Positions 1 to 9,889 of a stretch of DNA of 64,000 nucleotides are shown here, one piece after another (positions within the stretch are counted from its first letter, which is position 1; every line of letters begins with the position of its first letter). The notes beneath the pieces are model-generated. The model made no database searches, had not been told where the DNA came from, and saw only the letters and a list, made by a program, of their open reading frames with translations. A program made the translations under genes and the position numbers. Source of the stretch: Pseudolactococcus insecticola. GTDB lineage: Bacteria > Bacillota > Bacilli > Lactobacillales > Streptococcaceae. The stretch is taken from contig NZ_BLLH01000002.1 of assembly GCF_011170065.1 (NCBI RefSeq), positions 1 to 64,000 of the forward strand, written 5' to 3'.

Positions 1-83
1 AAAGTTCGGAAGTATCTTAAAAGCATTGTAAAAAATGTTGCGGGGTAGTTAAAAGGGTAGTTAAATCGTGTTTTTGAGTCAAC

Positions 84-116
84 AAACCGCTTAAAATAAG
101 GGGTCAAGCGGGTTTT
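84..116 (+). terminator. Weak terminator-like inverted repeat at window start
   Basis: AAACCGCTT near 84-92 pairs imperfectly with AAGCGGGTTT near 106-115 and is followed by a short T run. It could end a gene lying to the left of the window. The loop is long (about 13 nt) and the T tract is poor. The rest of 1-244 holds no gene that I recognise. Confidence 0.35.
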
Positions 117-175
117 AAACTTCATTTATCTATTATAACTGAAAAACGGGCTTTTATCAAAAAAATCTGATAAAA

Positions 176-184
176 TGGTAGAAT
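176..184 (+). promoter_or_regulatory. Extended -10 promoter element for rqcH
   Basis: TGG followed by TAGAAT (179-184) matches an extended -10 box. It lies about 60 nt before the rqcH start, leaving a normal leader with a TAGGAG Shine-Dalgarno sequence. No good -35 is obvious, as expected for extended -10 promoters. Confidence 0.5.
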
Positions 185-244
185 AGTAGCAAATAATCGG
201 CAAATCAAGCCTGTTATGCCAATAAATAACAAGATAGGAGACCT

Positions 245-1876
245 ATGAGTTTCGACGGTATTTTTCTCCACCATATGACCCGCGAGCTGTCTGATAACCT
301 GACAGGCGGACGCATCCAGAAAATCAATCAAGTTTTTGATCACGAGCTTGTTTTGCAAGTGCGTAGCAATCAAAAATCACACAAATTGCTCCTCACAGCA
401 CATCCAACCTTTGGCCGGGTACAGCTGACAGAAACTGTTTTTGAAAGTCCCAAGACGCCCACGACTTTCACCATGATACTCAGAAAATATCTGAGTGGCG
501 CTTTCATCGAAAAGATTTATCAAGTTGGCAATGACCGTCAGATTGTCTTTGAAATTTCATCTAAAAATGAAATTGGCGATAGCATGAAAATTGCTCTTAT
601 CGCTGAAATCATGGGTAAACACAGTAATATCATGCTGATTGACCGTGAGTCTGATAAAATTCTCGAGTCCATCAAACACGTCGGGTTTTCGCAAAATCAC
701 TTCCGCACGATTTTGCCTGGCTCGACTTATATCGCTCCACCTATTGATACGGACAAACGTGATCCTTTCACCGCTTCTGACGAAGTGATTTTCACGGCCT
801 TGCAACGTGGGGACAATCTGCAGCAGATTTTTCAAGGACTTGGGCGTGATAGCGCACAAGCTTTGCAAGACATGAGTCTGACGGATTTCAAAACACGTCT
901 GACAACTGTCATCCCGTCAATCTACCCCAATGATACCTTTTCAGCGATCCAGTTATCTGCTGATTTTACGGCTTTCGAGACTTTATCAGCCATGCTTGAC
1001 CATTATTATCAAAATAAAGCCGAGCGTGACCGGGTACGTCAGGTCGCAAGCGAGGTCATCCGCAAGGTATCAGGCGAGCTTGATAAAAATCGCAAGAAGT
1101 TAAAAAAGCAATTGCGTGAGCTAAAGGCGACGGATAATGCTGAGATTTTCCGTCAGAAAGGTGAGCTACTCACAACTTTTTTGCATGATGTGCCAAATGA
1201 CAAACCAAGTGTCACACTAGACAACTACTACACCAATGAACCACTCGAAATCGCACTAAATCTCGCACTATCTCCTAATCAAAATGCACAAAAATATTTT
1301 CATAAATATTCCAAACTCAAACAAGCTGTCAAGTTTTTAGGAGAACAAATCGACAACACCAAACAAACCATCACCTATCTGGAATCTGTGGAAAATGCAC
1401 TCGAACAGGCAACTGTCACGGAAATATCTGACATCAAAGAAGAACTGATACAGACTGGCTTTATCAAGCAAAAGCACCGCAATAACAAAAAACAGAAACT
1501 CCTGCCACCTGAAAAATATCAGGCAAGCGACGGCACGATTATCCTTGTTGGTAAAAATAATCTGCAAAATGAACAGGTCAGCTTTAAATTGTCGCGCAAG
1601 GGCGACTTGTGGTTCCACGCCAAGGACATCCCAGGCTCACACGTGATTATCACGGGCAATGCTTCCCCCTCTGACGAGACCATCACTGAAGCAGCCGAGC
1701 TTGCTGCTTACTTTTCAAAAGCACGCCTGTCAAATCTGGTTCAGGTCGATATGATAGACGTCAAAAAACTGCATAAACCAACAGGAACACCGCCAGGATT
1801 TGTCACTTATGTCGGTCAAAAAACGCTACGTGTAACAGCAGATGAAGCAAAAATACGACAAATGCGATTGAACTAA
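245..1876 (+). CDS. rqcH: NFACT-family ribosome quality control protein RqcH / fibronectin-binding-like protein
   Basis: 543 residues. The order is an N-terminal NFACT-N domain (about 1-250), a charged coiled-coil stretch (about 260-400) and an NFACT-R domain at the C-terminus (from about 430, with GDLWFHAKDIPGSH). In B. subtilis, RqcH binds the obstructed 50S subunit and directs C-terminal alanine tailing of stalled peptides. The Asp-Arg pair needed for that activity is present here at residues 97-98 (NDR). Older names are FbpA or Rqc2 homologue; some streptococcal members were described as fibronectin-binding surface proteins, but no signal peptide is visible here. The start is fixed by TAGGAG 5 nt upstream. 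It is transcribed alone, ahead of ldh. Confidence 0.9.
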   Translation: MSFDGIFLHHMTRELSDNLTGGRIQKINQVFDHELVLQVRSNQKSHKLLLTAHPTFGRVQLTETVFESPKTPTTFTMILRKYLSGAFIEKIYQVGNDRQIVFEISSKNEIGDSMKIALIAEIMGKHSNIMLIDRESDKILESIKHVGFSQNHFRTILPGSTYIAPPIDTDKRDPFTASDEVIFTALQRGDNLQQIFQGLGRDSAQALQDMSLTDFKTRLTTVIPSIYPNDTFSAIQLSADFTAFETLSAMLDHYYQNKAERDRVRQVASEVIRKVSGELDKNRKKLKKQLRELKATDNAEIFRQKGELLTTFLHDVPNDKPSVTLDNYYTNEPLEIALNLALSPNQNAQKYFHKYSKLKQAVKFLGEQIDNTKQTITYLESVENALEQATVTEISDIKEELIQTGFIKQKHRNNKKQKLLPPEKYQASDGTIILVGKNNLQNEQVSFKLSRKGDLWFHAKDIPGSHVIITGNASPSDETITEAAELAAYFSKARLSNLVQVDMIDVKKLHKPTGTPPGFVTYVGQKTLRVTADEAKIRQMRLN

Positions 1877-1890
1877 CAGGAAAGTACGCT

Positions 1891-1904
1891 AGAAAGCGCT
1901 TACA
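1891..1904 (+). promoter_or_regulatory. cre-like CcpA site upstream of ldh
   Basis: AGAAAGCGCTTACA matches the catabolite-response consensus TGWAANCGNTNWCA at every position but the first. It sits about 75 nt upstream of the predicted ldh transcription start, which would fit activation better than repression. In L. lactis CcpA activates the las operon containing ldh; a role here is inference. Confidence 0.6.
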
Positions 1905-1936
1905 GAAAATTTATTGAAAAATATTTCACTTAATAA

Positions 1937-1965
1937 CTGACAAACTATTGATAAAATGATATAAT
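1937..1965 (+). promoter_or_regulatory. Promoter of ldh
   Basis: CTGACA (1937-1942) and TATAAT (1960-1965) are separated by 17 nt, close to a consensus vegetative promoter. The leader that follows carries a GAAAGGA ribosome binding site before the ATG at 2018. Confidence 0.75.
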
Positions 1966-1990
1966 TTAACTGTTTGAAAAACTTGGTTAA

Positions 1991-2998
<1,008 letters not shown>

Positions 2999-3015
2999 GC
3001 AACGTAGTTCATCAC

Positions 3016-3040
3016 AAAAAGCGCCTTGGGCGTTTTTTTT
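3016..3040 (+). terminator. Rho-independent terminator of ldh
   Basis: AAAAAGCGCC, loop TTG, GGCGTTTTTTTT: a GC-rich stem with A and T flanks directly after the ldh stop. Confidence 0.85.
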
Positions 3041-3065
3041 ATTACCCTTTCACATTACTTTCAAA

Positions 3066-3096
3066 ACAAAAAAAGTCCGCCAAATCAGCGGACTTT
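3066..3096 (-). terminator. Rho-independent terminator of the prfB-ftsE-ftsX operon
   Basis: The 9-bp stem AAGTCCGC/GCGGACTT (3072-3080 with 3088-3096) reads into a T run on the minus strand, 22 nt past the ftsX stop. Confidence 0.85.
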
Positions 3097-3117
3097 CGTC
3101 ATTATAACCTTTTAAAC

Positions 3118-4062
3118 TTAGATCTTCAAGAAACGTCTCATTGAGATGATAGAGCCGACTGACCCAATCGCTACCCCAATCACAACCATCAAGATGATGA
3201 TTTCAGGGATAAATGTACTTGGGTGCAAGAGGTAAAGTTCTTGTTGTGCCAATGGTTTTTGCAAACCGACATAGCCGATGCGATAGACAAAGGCAATCAG
3301 GAAACTTGGCACGATGGCACCAAGCAAACCAACCCAAGCACCTTCTAAGAAGAAAGGCCAGCGGATATAACCATTTTTGGCACCAACGAGACGCATGATC
3401 TGAATCTCGCGTTGACGCGACAAGATTGTAATCCGAATCGTATTTGAAATCAAGAATACCGCAACAAACAAAAGCAATGCTGCACCACCAAGTCCCCAAG
3501 TCCGGATGACATTTGACATACCAAATATTTTCTCAGTATTTGCCCCACCGTAGTCAGCACGTTCAACACCGTCAATCTTACCAATCGCCTTTGCGACTGC
3601 TTTCACATCCTCAGGCTTATCCGCTTCAACGATATAAACATCATAAAGCGGATTGCTATCGCCTTGGAACATCTTCCAAGTATTACCGAGCGACTTCGTC
3701 AACTTATTAAGCTCATTTTCCTTACTCGAATAAGTGATTTTTTTCACATCTGGTACTTTTTCGATTGCCTTGTAAACTTTTTGATAATCGGGATTCGCAA
3801 TCATTTTCGATTTATCGTTTGGATCAGCGATTTCTTTATCATTGTCATGCACACTGAGCTTGAGATAGGTCGAAATTCTCACGTTATTTTCAAGATCACC
3901 AGCCAGTTTAGTCGTGTTTAGGATGACGGCTAGAAAAGTTCCTACGAGAACCAGGGTAATGGTAACAGAGGATATTGCAGCAACTGTCATCCAGCCATTT
4001 CGGCGGAGATTTTTAATCGACTGCCACAGGTGTTTAAAAAATGTTCTAATCATCGTAGCCAT
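3118..4062 (-). CDS. ftsX: Cell division protein FtsX
   Basis: About 314 residues from the ATG at 4062. FtsX is the four-helix membrane partner of the ATPase FtsE; in Gram-positives the complex activates peptidoglycan hydrolases of the PcsB/CwlO type at division or elongation sites. The sequence shows a transmembrane segment near residues 20-45, a soluble extracellular domain (about 45-180) and three further membrane segments in the C-terminal half. The frame is open up to 4110, but AAGGAG lies just before the ATG at 4062, and a second ATG at 4053 is also possible. Either start overlaps the ftsE 3' end (by 17 or 8 nt), indicating coupled translation. Confidence 0.93.
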   Translation of the reverse strand: MATMIRTFFKHLWQSIKNLRRNGWMTVAAISSVTITLVLVGTFLAVILNTTKLAGDLENNVRISTYLKLSVHDNDKEIADPNDKSKMIANPDYQKVYKAIEKVPDVKKITYSSKENELNKLTKSLGNTWKMFQGDSNPLYDVYIVEADKPEDVKAVAKAIGKIDGVERADYGGANTEKIFGMSNVIRTWGLGGAALLLFVAVFLISNTIRITILSRQREIQIMRLVGAKNGYIRWPFFLEGAWVGLLGAIVPSFLIAFVYRIGYVGLQKPLAQQELYLLHPSTFIPEIIILMVVIGVAIGSVGSIISMRRFLKI

Positions 4063-4741
4063 AGTCTCCTTCCATTTGGTCGCGGACAATTCTGCCGTTT
4101 TCAATCGCAATCACGCGGTGACGCAGCGTGTTTACAATCTGCGAATTGTGCGTTGCCATGAGAATCGTTGTCCCTTGGATATTGATTTTTTCAAGCAAAT
4201 TCATGATTTCCCACGAATTTTCGGGGTCCAAGTTTCCTGTCGGTTCATCCGCAATCAAAACTTTAGGCGCATTGGCGATAGAACGTGCAATCGCAACACG
4301 CTGCTGCTCACCACCTGAGAGTTCATTTGGAAATGACCGAACCTTATGTTTGAGACCAACAAGATCAAGCACTTCCATGACACGTTTTTTAATCTCACGC
4401 GGCCGTTTGCCGATAACTTCCATGGCATAGGCGATATTTTCATAGACTGTTTTCTTTTGCAAGAGTTTGTAGTCTTGGAAAACAACGCCAATCGAGCGAC
4501 GTAGCATTGGCACATCACGTTTTTTGATTTTCCCGAGGTTATATCCTGCGACAATCCCTTCGCCCTTGTCAAGTTTTACTTCACGATACAAAAGACGGAT
4601 AAAGGTCGACTTACCAGCACCTGACGGGCCAACGACATAGGCGAATTCGCCCGCTTCAATATCGACTGAGATATTTCGAAGCGCTGTTGTCCCATTGTTA
4701 TATTTTTTTGTCGCATTATTTAGTTTGATAATACTGCTCAT
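4046..4741 (-). CDS. ftsE: Cell division ATP-binding protein FtsE
   Basis: 231 residues, an ABC ATPase of the MacB/FtsE type. Walker A is GPSGAGKST (about 38-46), the signature is LSGGEQQR and Walker B is VLIADEPTGNLD, so the nucleotide-binding site is complete. It powers FtsX to regulate cell-wall hydrolysis during division. It lies between prfB (81 nt upstream) and ftsX (overlapping), the usual prfB-ftsEX order in Firmicutes. Confidence 0.96.
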   Translation of the reverse strand: MSSIIKLNNATKKYNNGTTALRNISVDIEAGEFAYVVGPSGAGKSTFIRLLYREVKLDKGEGIVAGYNLGKIKKRDVPMLRRSIGVVFQDYKLLQKKTVYENIAYAMEVIGKRPREIKKRVMEVLDLVGLKHKVRSFPNELSGGEQQRVAIARSIANAPKVLIADEPTGNLDPENSWEIMNLLEKINIQGTTILMATHNSQIVNTLRHRVIAIENGRIVRDQMEGDYGYDD

Positions 4742-4822
4742 ATTTTTGTTCTCTCTCTTTTTTTGTCAACTTCTCAATTATAACAGATTAAACTCGTATT
4801 TTATTACGCATATGTGACAAGC

Positions 4823-5932
4823 TTACAACATTTTCCATTTGAGATAGGCATCGATGAAGCCGTCCAAATCACCGTCCATGACGTTGTCGATTTGGCTGGT
4901 TTCAAAGCCTGAGCGTGTGTCCTTAACCAGCTGATAGGGCATAAACACATAAGATCGGATCTGCGATCCCCATGAAATATCGGCTTGATCTCCTTTTAGC
5001 TCGTCTACTTCTGCTTGTTTTTTCTCAACTTCTAGTTGGTAGAGTTTTGACTTGAGCATCTTCATCGCCAAATCTCTGTTACCGTACTGGGTTCTATCCA
5101 TGGTTGATGAGACGACGATGCCTGTCGGCGTGTGAGTCAAGCGCACCCCTGTCGATACCTTGTTGACATTTTGCCCACCCGCGCCGCCTGAGCGGAAAGT
5201 GTCCATCTTGATGTCGGCATCGCGCACGTCGACTTCGATTGAGTCGTCAAGCTCTGGCATGACGTCGACCGATGTAAATGACGTGTGGCGACGGTTTTGC
5301 GAGTCAAAGGGCGAAATCCGCACCAAGCGGTGCACGCCTTTTTCAGAGCGCAAGAACCCATAGGCGTTGTTGCCTGTAAACTTGAGCGTGGCAGACTTGA
5401 GCCCCGCCACATCACCATCTTGGTAGTCCACAACCTCAACCTTAAAGTTGTGCGCATTGCCCCAGCGCTCGTACATGCGCATGAGCATGCTGCCCCAGTC
5501 CTGCGACTCTGTCCCGCCTGATCCAGGATGAATCTCAAGCAGAGCATTCATGTGGTCATAGGGCTGATTGAGTAGCATCTCAAGCTCATAAGTCTGCATC
5601 TTTGCGCCAAGTTTTTCTAACTCGGTTTCAAGCTCAGTACGCATCTCATCATCTTCATCGTCAGCTTCTTCTTCAAGCATCTCAAGCATGACTTCCTGAT
5701 CGTCCAGCATCGCCTGCATATCCATGAAAGTCTGATACTTGGCCTTGAGCTGATTTGACTGCTCTACTACCTTTTGGGCGGCAATGTTGTCATCCCAAAA
5801 AGACGGATCCGCCATATCATTGTCCAAAAGCGCGATTTCTTCTTCTAAGCGATCCAAATCAAGATTTTCTCGAAATGACGCCATTTTCTCTATATTCTCA
5901 GCAATTTTATTGCGAATTTCACTAATTTCCAT
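4823..5932 (-). CDS. prfB: Peptide chain release factor 2
   Basis: 369 residues in a single uninterrupted frame. RF2 reads UGA and UAA stop codons and triggers peptidyl-tRNA hydrolysis. The GGQ catalytic motif ([11 protein letters not shown], about 245-250) and the SPF stop-codon recognition motif (RISPFDSQ) are intact. Many bacteria need a +1 frameshift at CUU-UGA-C near codon 25. Here the equivalent site reads AAT CTT GAT TTG, so the in-frame stop is absent and no frameshift is needed. A TGG-TAAAAT box lies only 8 nt before the ATG and no Shine-Dalgarno sequence is visible, so the transcript may have almost no leader. It heads the ftsEX operon. Confidence 0.96.
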   Translation of the reverse strand: MEISEIRNKIAENIEKMASFRENLDLDRLEEEIALLDNDMADPSFWDDNIAAQKVVEQSNQLKAKYQTFMDMQAMLDDQEVMLEMLEEEADDEDDEMRTELETELEKLGAKMQTYELEMLLNQPYDHMNALLEIHPGSGGTESQDWGSMLMRMYERWGNAHNFKVEVVDYQDGDVAGLKSATLKFTGNNAYGFLRSEKGVHRLVRISPFDSQNRRHTSFTSVDVMPELDDSIEVDVRDADIKMDTFRSGGAGGQNVNKVSTGVRLTHTPTGIVVSSTMDRTQYGNRDLAMKMLKSKLYQLEVEKKQAEVDELKGDQADISWGSQIRSYVFMPYQLVKDTRSGFETSQIDNVMDGDLDGFIDAYLKWKML

Positions 5933-5994
5933 ATCAGCTTATTTTACCATCTTTTATGACTTTTTTCAATGATTACTTAATATTTACCTACTTT

Positions 5995-6033
5995 GTATTC
6001 ACACTTGAATACCTTTATGTGTTATGCTGTATT
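5995..6033 (+). promoter_or_regulatory. Promoter and palindromic operator of the toxin-antitoxin pair
   Basis: A perfect inverted repeat GTATTCA-CACT-TGAATAC (5995-6012) overlaps a -35-like TTGAAT (6005-6010). After 17 nt comes a TGC-TGTATT extended -10 (to 6033). Ribbon-helix-helix antitoxins usually repress their own operon through such palindromes; the assignment to this antitoxin is inferred from position. Confidence 0.6.
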
Positions 6034-6057
6034 TATCAAAAATGCAGGAGAAAAAAC

Positions 6058-6270
6058 ATGTCAAAAGCTACTTCAATTCGTTTCAACGATAATTTGTATC
6101 AAGAAATGGTGGATTATACGACCTTAAACGGCCAGTCAGTCTCATCATTTGTCGAGGAGGCTGTCAGCGCTTATATCGCAGAAAAAGGGATCACACAACC
6201 ACGTGTCAGGGAAATCCACCAATTCATGGATCAATATGCACCTTTAATGGAAAAATTGAAGGATCGTTGA
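6058..6270 (+). CDS. Ribbon-helix-helix antitoxin of a Doc-type module
   Basis: 70 residues from the ATG at 6058, preceded by CAGGAG. The frame is open upstream to 5956, but that part has no ribosome binding site. Residues 4-45 (ATSIRFNDNLYQEM..., then ...SSFVEEAVSAYI) fit a ribbon-helix-helix DNA-binding fold, and the last 20 residues would be the toxin-neutralising tail. The stop is 1 nt from the ATG of the following Doc-like gene. The palindrome over its promoter suggests autorepression. The partner toxin is broken, so the antitoxin may survive as an orphan or may neutralise a related toxin elsewhere. The exact family is not certain. Confidence 0.75.
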   Translation: MSKATSIRFNDNLYQEMVDYTTLNGQSVSSFVEEAVSAYIAEKGITQPRVREIHQFMDQYAPLMEKLKDR

Positions 6271-6271
6271 C

Positions 6272-6678
6272 ATGGAGTATCTGAGAAAAATTGAGTATAT
6301 CGAAATCAACAGATACGCTGTCACCATGGTCGGCGGTGTCACGTTTAGTGTACAATATAATCGAGCTTAGATATGATTGTCGAACAACCTAAACAAATTG
6401 CGTTCGGACAAGAACTTTACCCGACCGTCTGGATAAAAGCGGCCTTTATTCTGCAAAAAATAACTAAGAAACACGCTTTTTCAGATGGTAACAAGCGAAC
6501 CGCCATCCAAGCGGCGCTGTCCTTCTTGCACATCAACGTCTATGATCCGGTCGATAAAGATTTCATCAACCAATCAGAAGAATTCGTTTTGTCAATCACT
6601 AATTCACCTGATAACGAGGAAACGATGTTGCAAGTCGCTAAATGGTTTGAAATGGTACACACAAAGCTAATCTACTGA
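6272..6678 (+). pseudogene. Frameshifted Doc/Fic-fold toxin
   Basis: Translation from the ATG at 6272 gives MEYLRKIEYIEINRYAV and runs through ...SVQY before hitting a stop at 6368-6370. The remainder of the toxin continues in another frame from about 6361 (SSLDMIVEQPKQIAFGQ...), with the Fic motif HAFSDGNKRTA intact. The two halves join if one base is restored around 6359-6361. Doc toxins phosphorylate EF-Tu and stop translation. Joined length is about 135 residues, normal for the family. The shorter frame from the ATG at 6373 would lack the N-terminal helices. A real inactivating deletion, programmed slippage or a sequencing error could all explain this; I favour a decayed toxin. Confidence 0.75.
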
Positions 6679-6692
6679 ATACTGAAACAAAT

Positions 6693-6726
6693 GAAAACGC
6701 ACTAAACTCAGATTTAGTGCGTTTTT
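6693..6726. terminator. Bidirectional terminator between the toxin gene and the defence operon
   Basis: A 13-bp stem AAAACGCACTAAA/TTTAGTGCGTTTT with a 6-nt loop and T runs on both strands ends the rightward toxin-antitoxin transcript and the leftward res transcript. Confidence 0.85.
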
Positions 6727-6758
6727 AATATACAATCGAGACAAATCAATAACTGAAT

Positions 6759-9700
6759 CTATTTTATCAATTTATCCATCATCTTTTCATAACTATCTAC
6801 AACATCATACTTAACTTCACTGTTTGAAATCAGTGCAAAATGCTTACGCGCTGATTCAATTTTAGCGTTTTCAACGCCTTTTAACTTAAGGTCAATGTTA
6901 TCTGAGACGCCCTTTGTTTCAGCAATAAAGTACACATGCTTTTGTTCTGGTTCATTCAATATCACAGCCCAATCAGGGTTATACTTACCAACTGGTGTAT
7001 TGATATAAAACCCACCCGGCAATTTCACATACATTTCAACGTTACTTTGCACGTCTAATTCATCGGCAAATTTCTTTTCTGTCTTTGAATCGGTACGAAC
7101 ACGATCGTATAAATGTTTTTTTACGTCCCAGACGTTGTCTCCCAATATGCCTTGAATATCACTATTGGCAAAAATCGCTTCTTCATCCCAGACTTCGTCT
7201 AATTTATTGTAAGTAATGTGTGAGATAATATTCTGCGCTTTAACCGCATTAATGATACTACCTACTTGAACAATAAAGCTCTCTGGATTCGAGCGATACT
7301 TAGCGAACTGTGCTGGATCAATACCCGCCAAAATTTGGCCAACTGTTTTGCGCAATAAGCCAACAATTTGTGCGACTTCTCCAATCAAGTCATATTTTAC
7401 GCGATTACTTGGTGTTGCAATGTATTCTTCGTGCTTTTCATTAATTGAAAACGCTGCCTCTGTGCCATCTGCACTCATTTCACCTTGAGTGATTCGAGCC
7501 TTTAGAGTAGCGACAATTAAATCACGATTGATGAGTTTGATTGCTTTCTCAATTATTTCATCATCGCTAAAGTTCACTGTATAGTAACTCTTACGATTGA
7601 TTTTAGACCATAGCTCTTTAAAGGTTGCGCTGGCATATTTTTCTTTGTTAAGCTTCAAAGTCACGCGCTTGCATTCAGGTTCAACTCCTAAAGCACTTGG
7701 GTCATAAACGCTATTAACTAGATCTTGAATTGGTGCCACATAGGGCTGGTATTCTTCCCCCAACGCATCTGAAATCGCCACAAATTGTTCGTCAGCGCTC
7801 ATTTCTTTATAGCTATCAGCTGTCTGCTTATCTTTTGTGATAACGCCATTACCTTTTAAACTCGCCCAGATTTCAGCAGCTTGCGAGTTGTCAACCGTCA
7901 TTGTTGAGACGACTTGATCATTTTCGTCCTTAACGACTAACTCACGCCCTTCAAATAACTTGGGTTCAACATATTTTGGACGATTCTTAACTGCTTCCGC
8001 AAATTCTGATTGCAAGTCACGAGCAAAAGTATCATAACTTTCGTTGGCGATAACTGTTAGCACGTTAACTTGTTGTACTTCATTTTCACCAAGTGCATCT
8101 GCATCTTGACGCTCACCATATTGATTGACGGATAACCGTAATCCTCGCCCAATTTCTTGACGCTTTTTAATATCAGATGATGATTGGCGTAAGGTGGCAA
8201 TTTGGAAAACATTAGGATTATCCCAACCTTCTTTCAAGGCCGAATGTGAGAATATAAAGCGCACTGGTTCGTCAAATGATAACAAGCGTTCTTTATTTTT
8301 CATGATCAAATCATAAGCTGAAATGTCATCACTGGCTTCACTGCCACGCTTCACCTTACTATCAATGGACTTGCCTTTCTTGTCCACCGAGAAATAGCCA
8401 GCGTGAACGGCGTCAGGCGTATCAATATCACGTTCTAAGTAAGTCCGATAGTCTACTGGCATCAGCGTGTCGACTAAGCGGTCGCGGACAATGTTGTCGT
8501 ATTCCTCCTCGAACATCGCAGCGTATGCGCCTTTATCATTGACAGCATCGTAATCTTTATACTTCACCACTTCATCAATAAAGAACAACGAAAGCGTTTT
8601 AATCCCACGTTTATATAAACTGGCTTCTTTATTCAAATGTGAATGAATCGTTTCGCGAATCTGAATACGACGTAAATCGTCATCGCTGGCATTTCCAACA
8701 ACTTCACCAGCGTGTAACTTCATGCCATTGGTAAATTCAACGAATTGTTCAACGGCGTTAATCTCCGAAACCACAAAGCCACTCTTATAGGATTCAACTT
8801 CACCAGACAGTGGATAAATGTTATCACCACGGTCGAGTAATCTAGAATTTTTGACAATTTTACCTGTTGCAGCAATCTTTTCAAATTGTACTCGCGCTTT
8901 CAGATTCGGCTTTTCAACAATTGATTCAAGGTACAAATAACCAGTTGAGGCGGTGGAGCCGGAAATTTCAATGCCTTTCACACTGATTTTTTTAACCAGC
9001 TGCTTCTGGTAGGCATCGACGGCATCCAAACGATAGACCATGTTGTAATTATCGCGATGCGTGGCTGAATAGTTGATGAAAAACAACGGATTAAACTTGG
9101 CCAACCCAACACGGGTGGCATTTAATTCTGCCTTTGAGGCATTATCGCCTAACACTGATTGTGGTTCATCAATGATCATAATTGGGTTAGTCGCGGCAAT
9201 CACGTCAATCGGGCGACGACCACGAAACTGATCGAGCACCATATCAATACGCCTTGCATCAGCGCCTTTTGCGTTGAAAGCCTGCGTGTTTATAATCATT
9301 ACATTAATGCCCGAATCCGATGCAAAGGCTTCAATCTTATCTAATTGGCTCGAGTTATAAACGAATGGTCGGATCGCGATGCCATATTCTGATTTGAAAT
9401 GGTCTGCGGTTGATTCAAACGTTTTCGCCACGCCTTCGCGAATCGCAATACTAGGAACTACAATAATAAACTTCGACCAGCCGTATAGTTTGTGCAATTC
9501 AAACATGGTTTTGATGTAGGTGTAAGTCTTCCCTGTTCCAGTTTCCATCTCAACTGTTAGCGTTAAACTGTCACGAGAATTGTCGATTTTAGTCGTTTTA
9601 TCTTTGCCACCAACGGCCATTTTTACTAACTTGCTATCCGTTAAAATGCCATTTTCTTTTTGAGTTGACTTGATGTTTTGCAACAAGTCAGCATCAGATA

Positions 9701-9872
9701 AGGCAATTTTTTCATTTTTGAAGCCACTATTGACGTCCAAAGTGACACTTTCTTCATATCCAGTGTCCATCAAATACGACACGCCGCTTTGTTTGGGTTG
9801 TCCTGAAAATACGGACGTCACCGCGTTGACGGCGTCTATTTGAAATTGTTGATTTTTATATTGAAGTTTCAT
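6759..9872 (-). CDS. res: Type III restriction enzyme, Res subunit
   Basis: 1037 residues. The N-terminal two-thirds is a superfamily 2 helicase: Walker A TGTGKTYTYIK (about 132), a DEPQ box (IIDEPQSV) where most helicases have DEAD/H, and motif VI QEIGRGLRL. The C-terminus carries a PD-(D/E)xK endonuclease signature, YNPDW followed by AETKG. In type III systems Res with Mod translocates or slides along DNA and cuts near unmodified sites. All key residues are present, so the enzyme looks active. It is the last gene of the operon, 17 nt after the HerA-like gene, with a good GAGGAG site. A SIR2-HerA pair separates it from mod, which is unusual because mod and res are normally adjacent. Confidence 0.92.
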   Translation of the reverse strand: MKLQYKNQQFQIDAVNAVTSVFSGQPKQSGVSYLMDTGYEESVTLDVNSGFKNEKIALSDADLLQNIKSTQKENGILTDSKLVKMAVGGKDKTTKIDNSRDSLTLTVEMETGTGKTYTYIKTMFELHKLYGWSKFIIVVPSIAIREGVAKTFESTADHFKSEYGIAIRPFVYNSSQLDKIEAFASDSGINVMIINTQAFNAKGADARRIDMVLDQFRGRRPIDVIAATNPIMIIDEPQSVLGDNASKAELNATRVGLAKFNPLFFINYSATHRDNYNMVYRLDAVDAYQKQLVKKISVKGIEISGSTASTGYLYLESIVEKPNLKARVQFEKIAATGKIVKNSRLLDRGDNIYPLSGEVESYKSGFVVSEINAVEQFVEFTNGMKLHAGEVVGNASDDDLRRIQIRETIHSHLNKEASLYKRGIKTLSLFFIDEVVKYKDYDAVNDKGAYAAMFEEEYDNIVRDRLVDTLMPVDYRTYLERDIDTPDAVHAGYFSVDKKGKSIDSKVKRGSEASDDISAYDLIMKNKERLLSFDEPVRFIFSHSALKEGWDNPNVFQIATLRQSSSDIKKRQEIGRGLRLSVNQYGERQDADALGENEVQQVNVLTVIANESYDTFARDLQSEFAEAVKNRPKYVEPKLFEGRELVVKDENDQVVSTMTVDNSQAAEIWASLKGNGVITKDKQTADSYKEMSADEQFVAISDALGEEYQPYVAPIQDLVNSVYDPSALGVEPECKRVTLKLNKEKYASATFKELWSKINRKSYYTVNFSDDEIIEKAIKLINRDLIVATLKARITQGEMSADGTEAAFSINEKHEEYIATPSNRVKYDLIGEVAQIVGLLRKTVGQILAGIDPAQFAKYRSNPESFIVQVGSIINAVKAQNIISHITYNKLDEVWDEEAIFANSDIQGILGDNVWDVKKHLYDRVRTDSKTEKKFADELDVQSNVEMYVKLPGGFYINTPVGKYNPDWAVILNEPEQKHVYFIAETKGVSDNIDLKLKGVENAKIESARKHFALISNSEVKYDVVDSYEKMMDKLIK

Positions 9873-9889
9873 AGATTCATCTCCTCGTA

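Noticed and set aside
3914-4318. 134-codon plus-strand frame over ftsE-ftsX
   Set aside because: A shadow of well-conserved genes on the opposite strand.
5956-6057. N-terminal extension of the antitoxin
   Set aside because: It covers the promoter and operator and has no ribosome binding site; CAGGAG supports the ATG at 6058.
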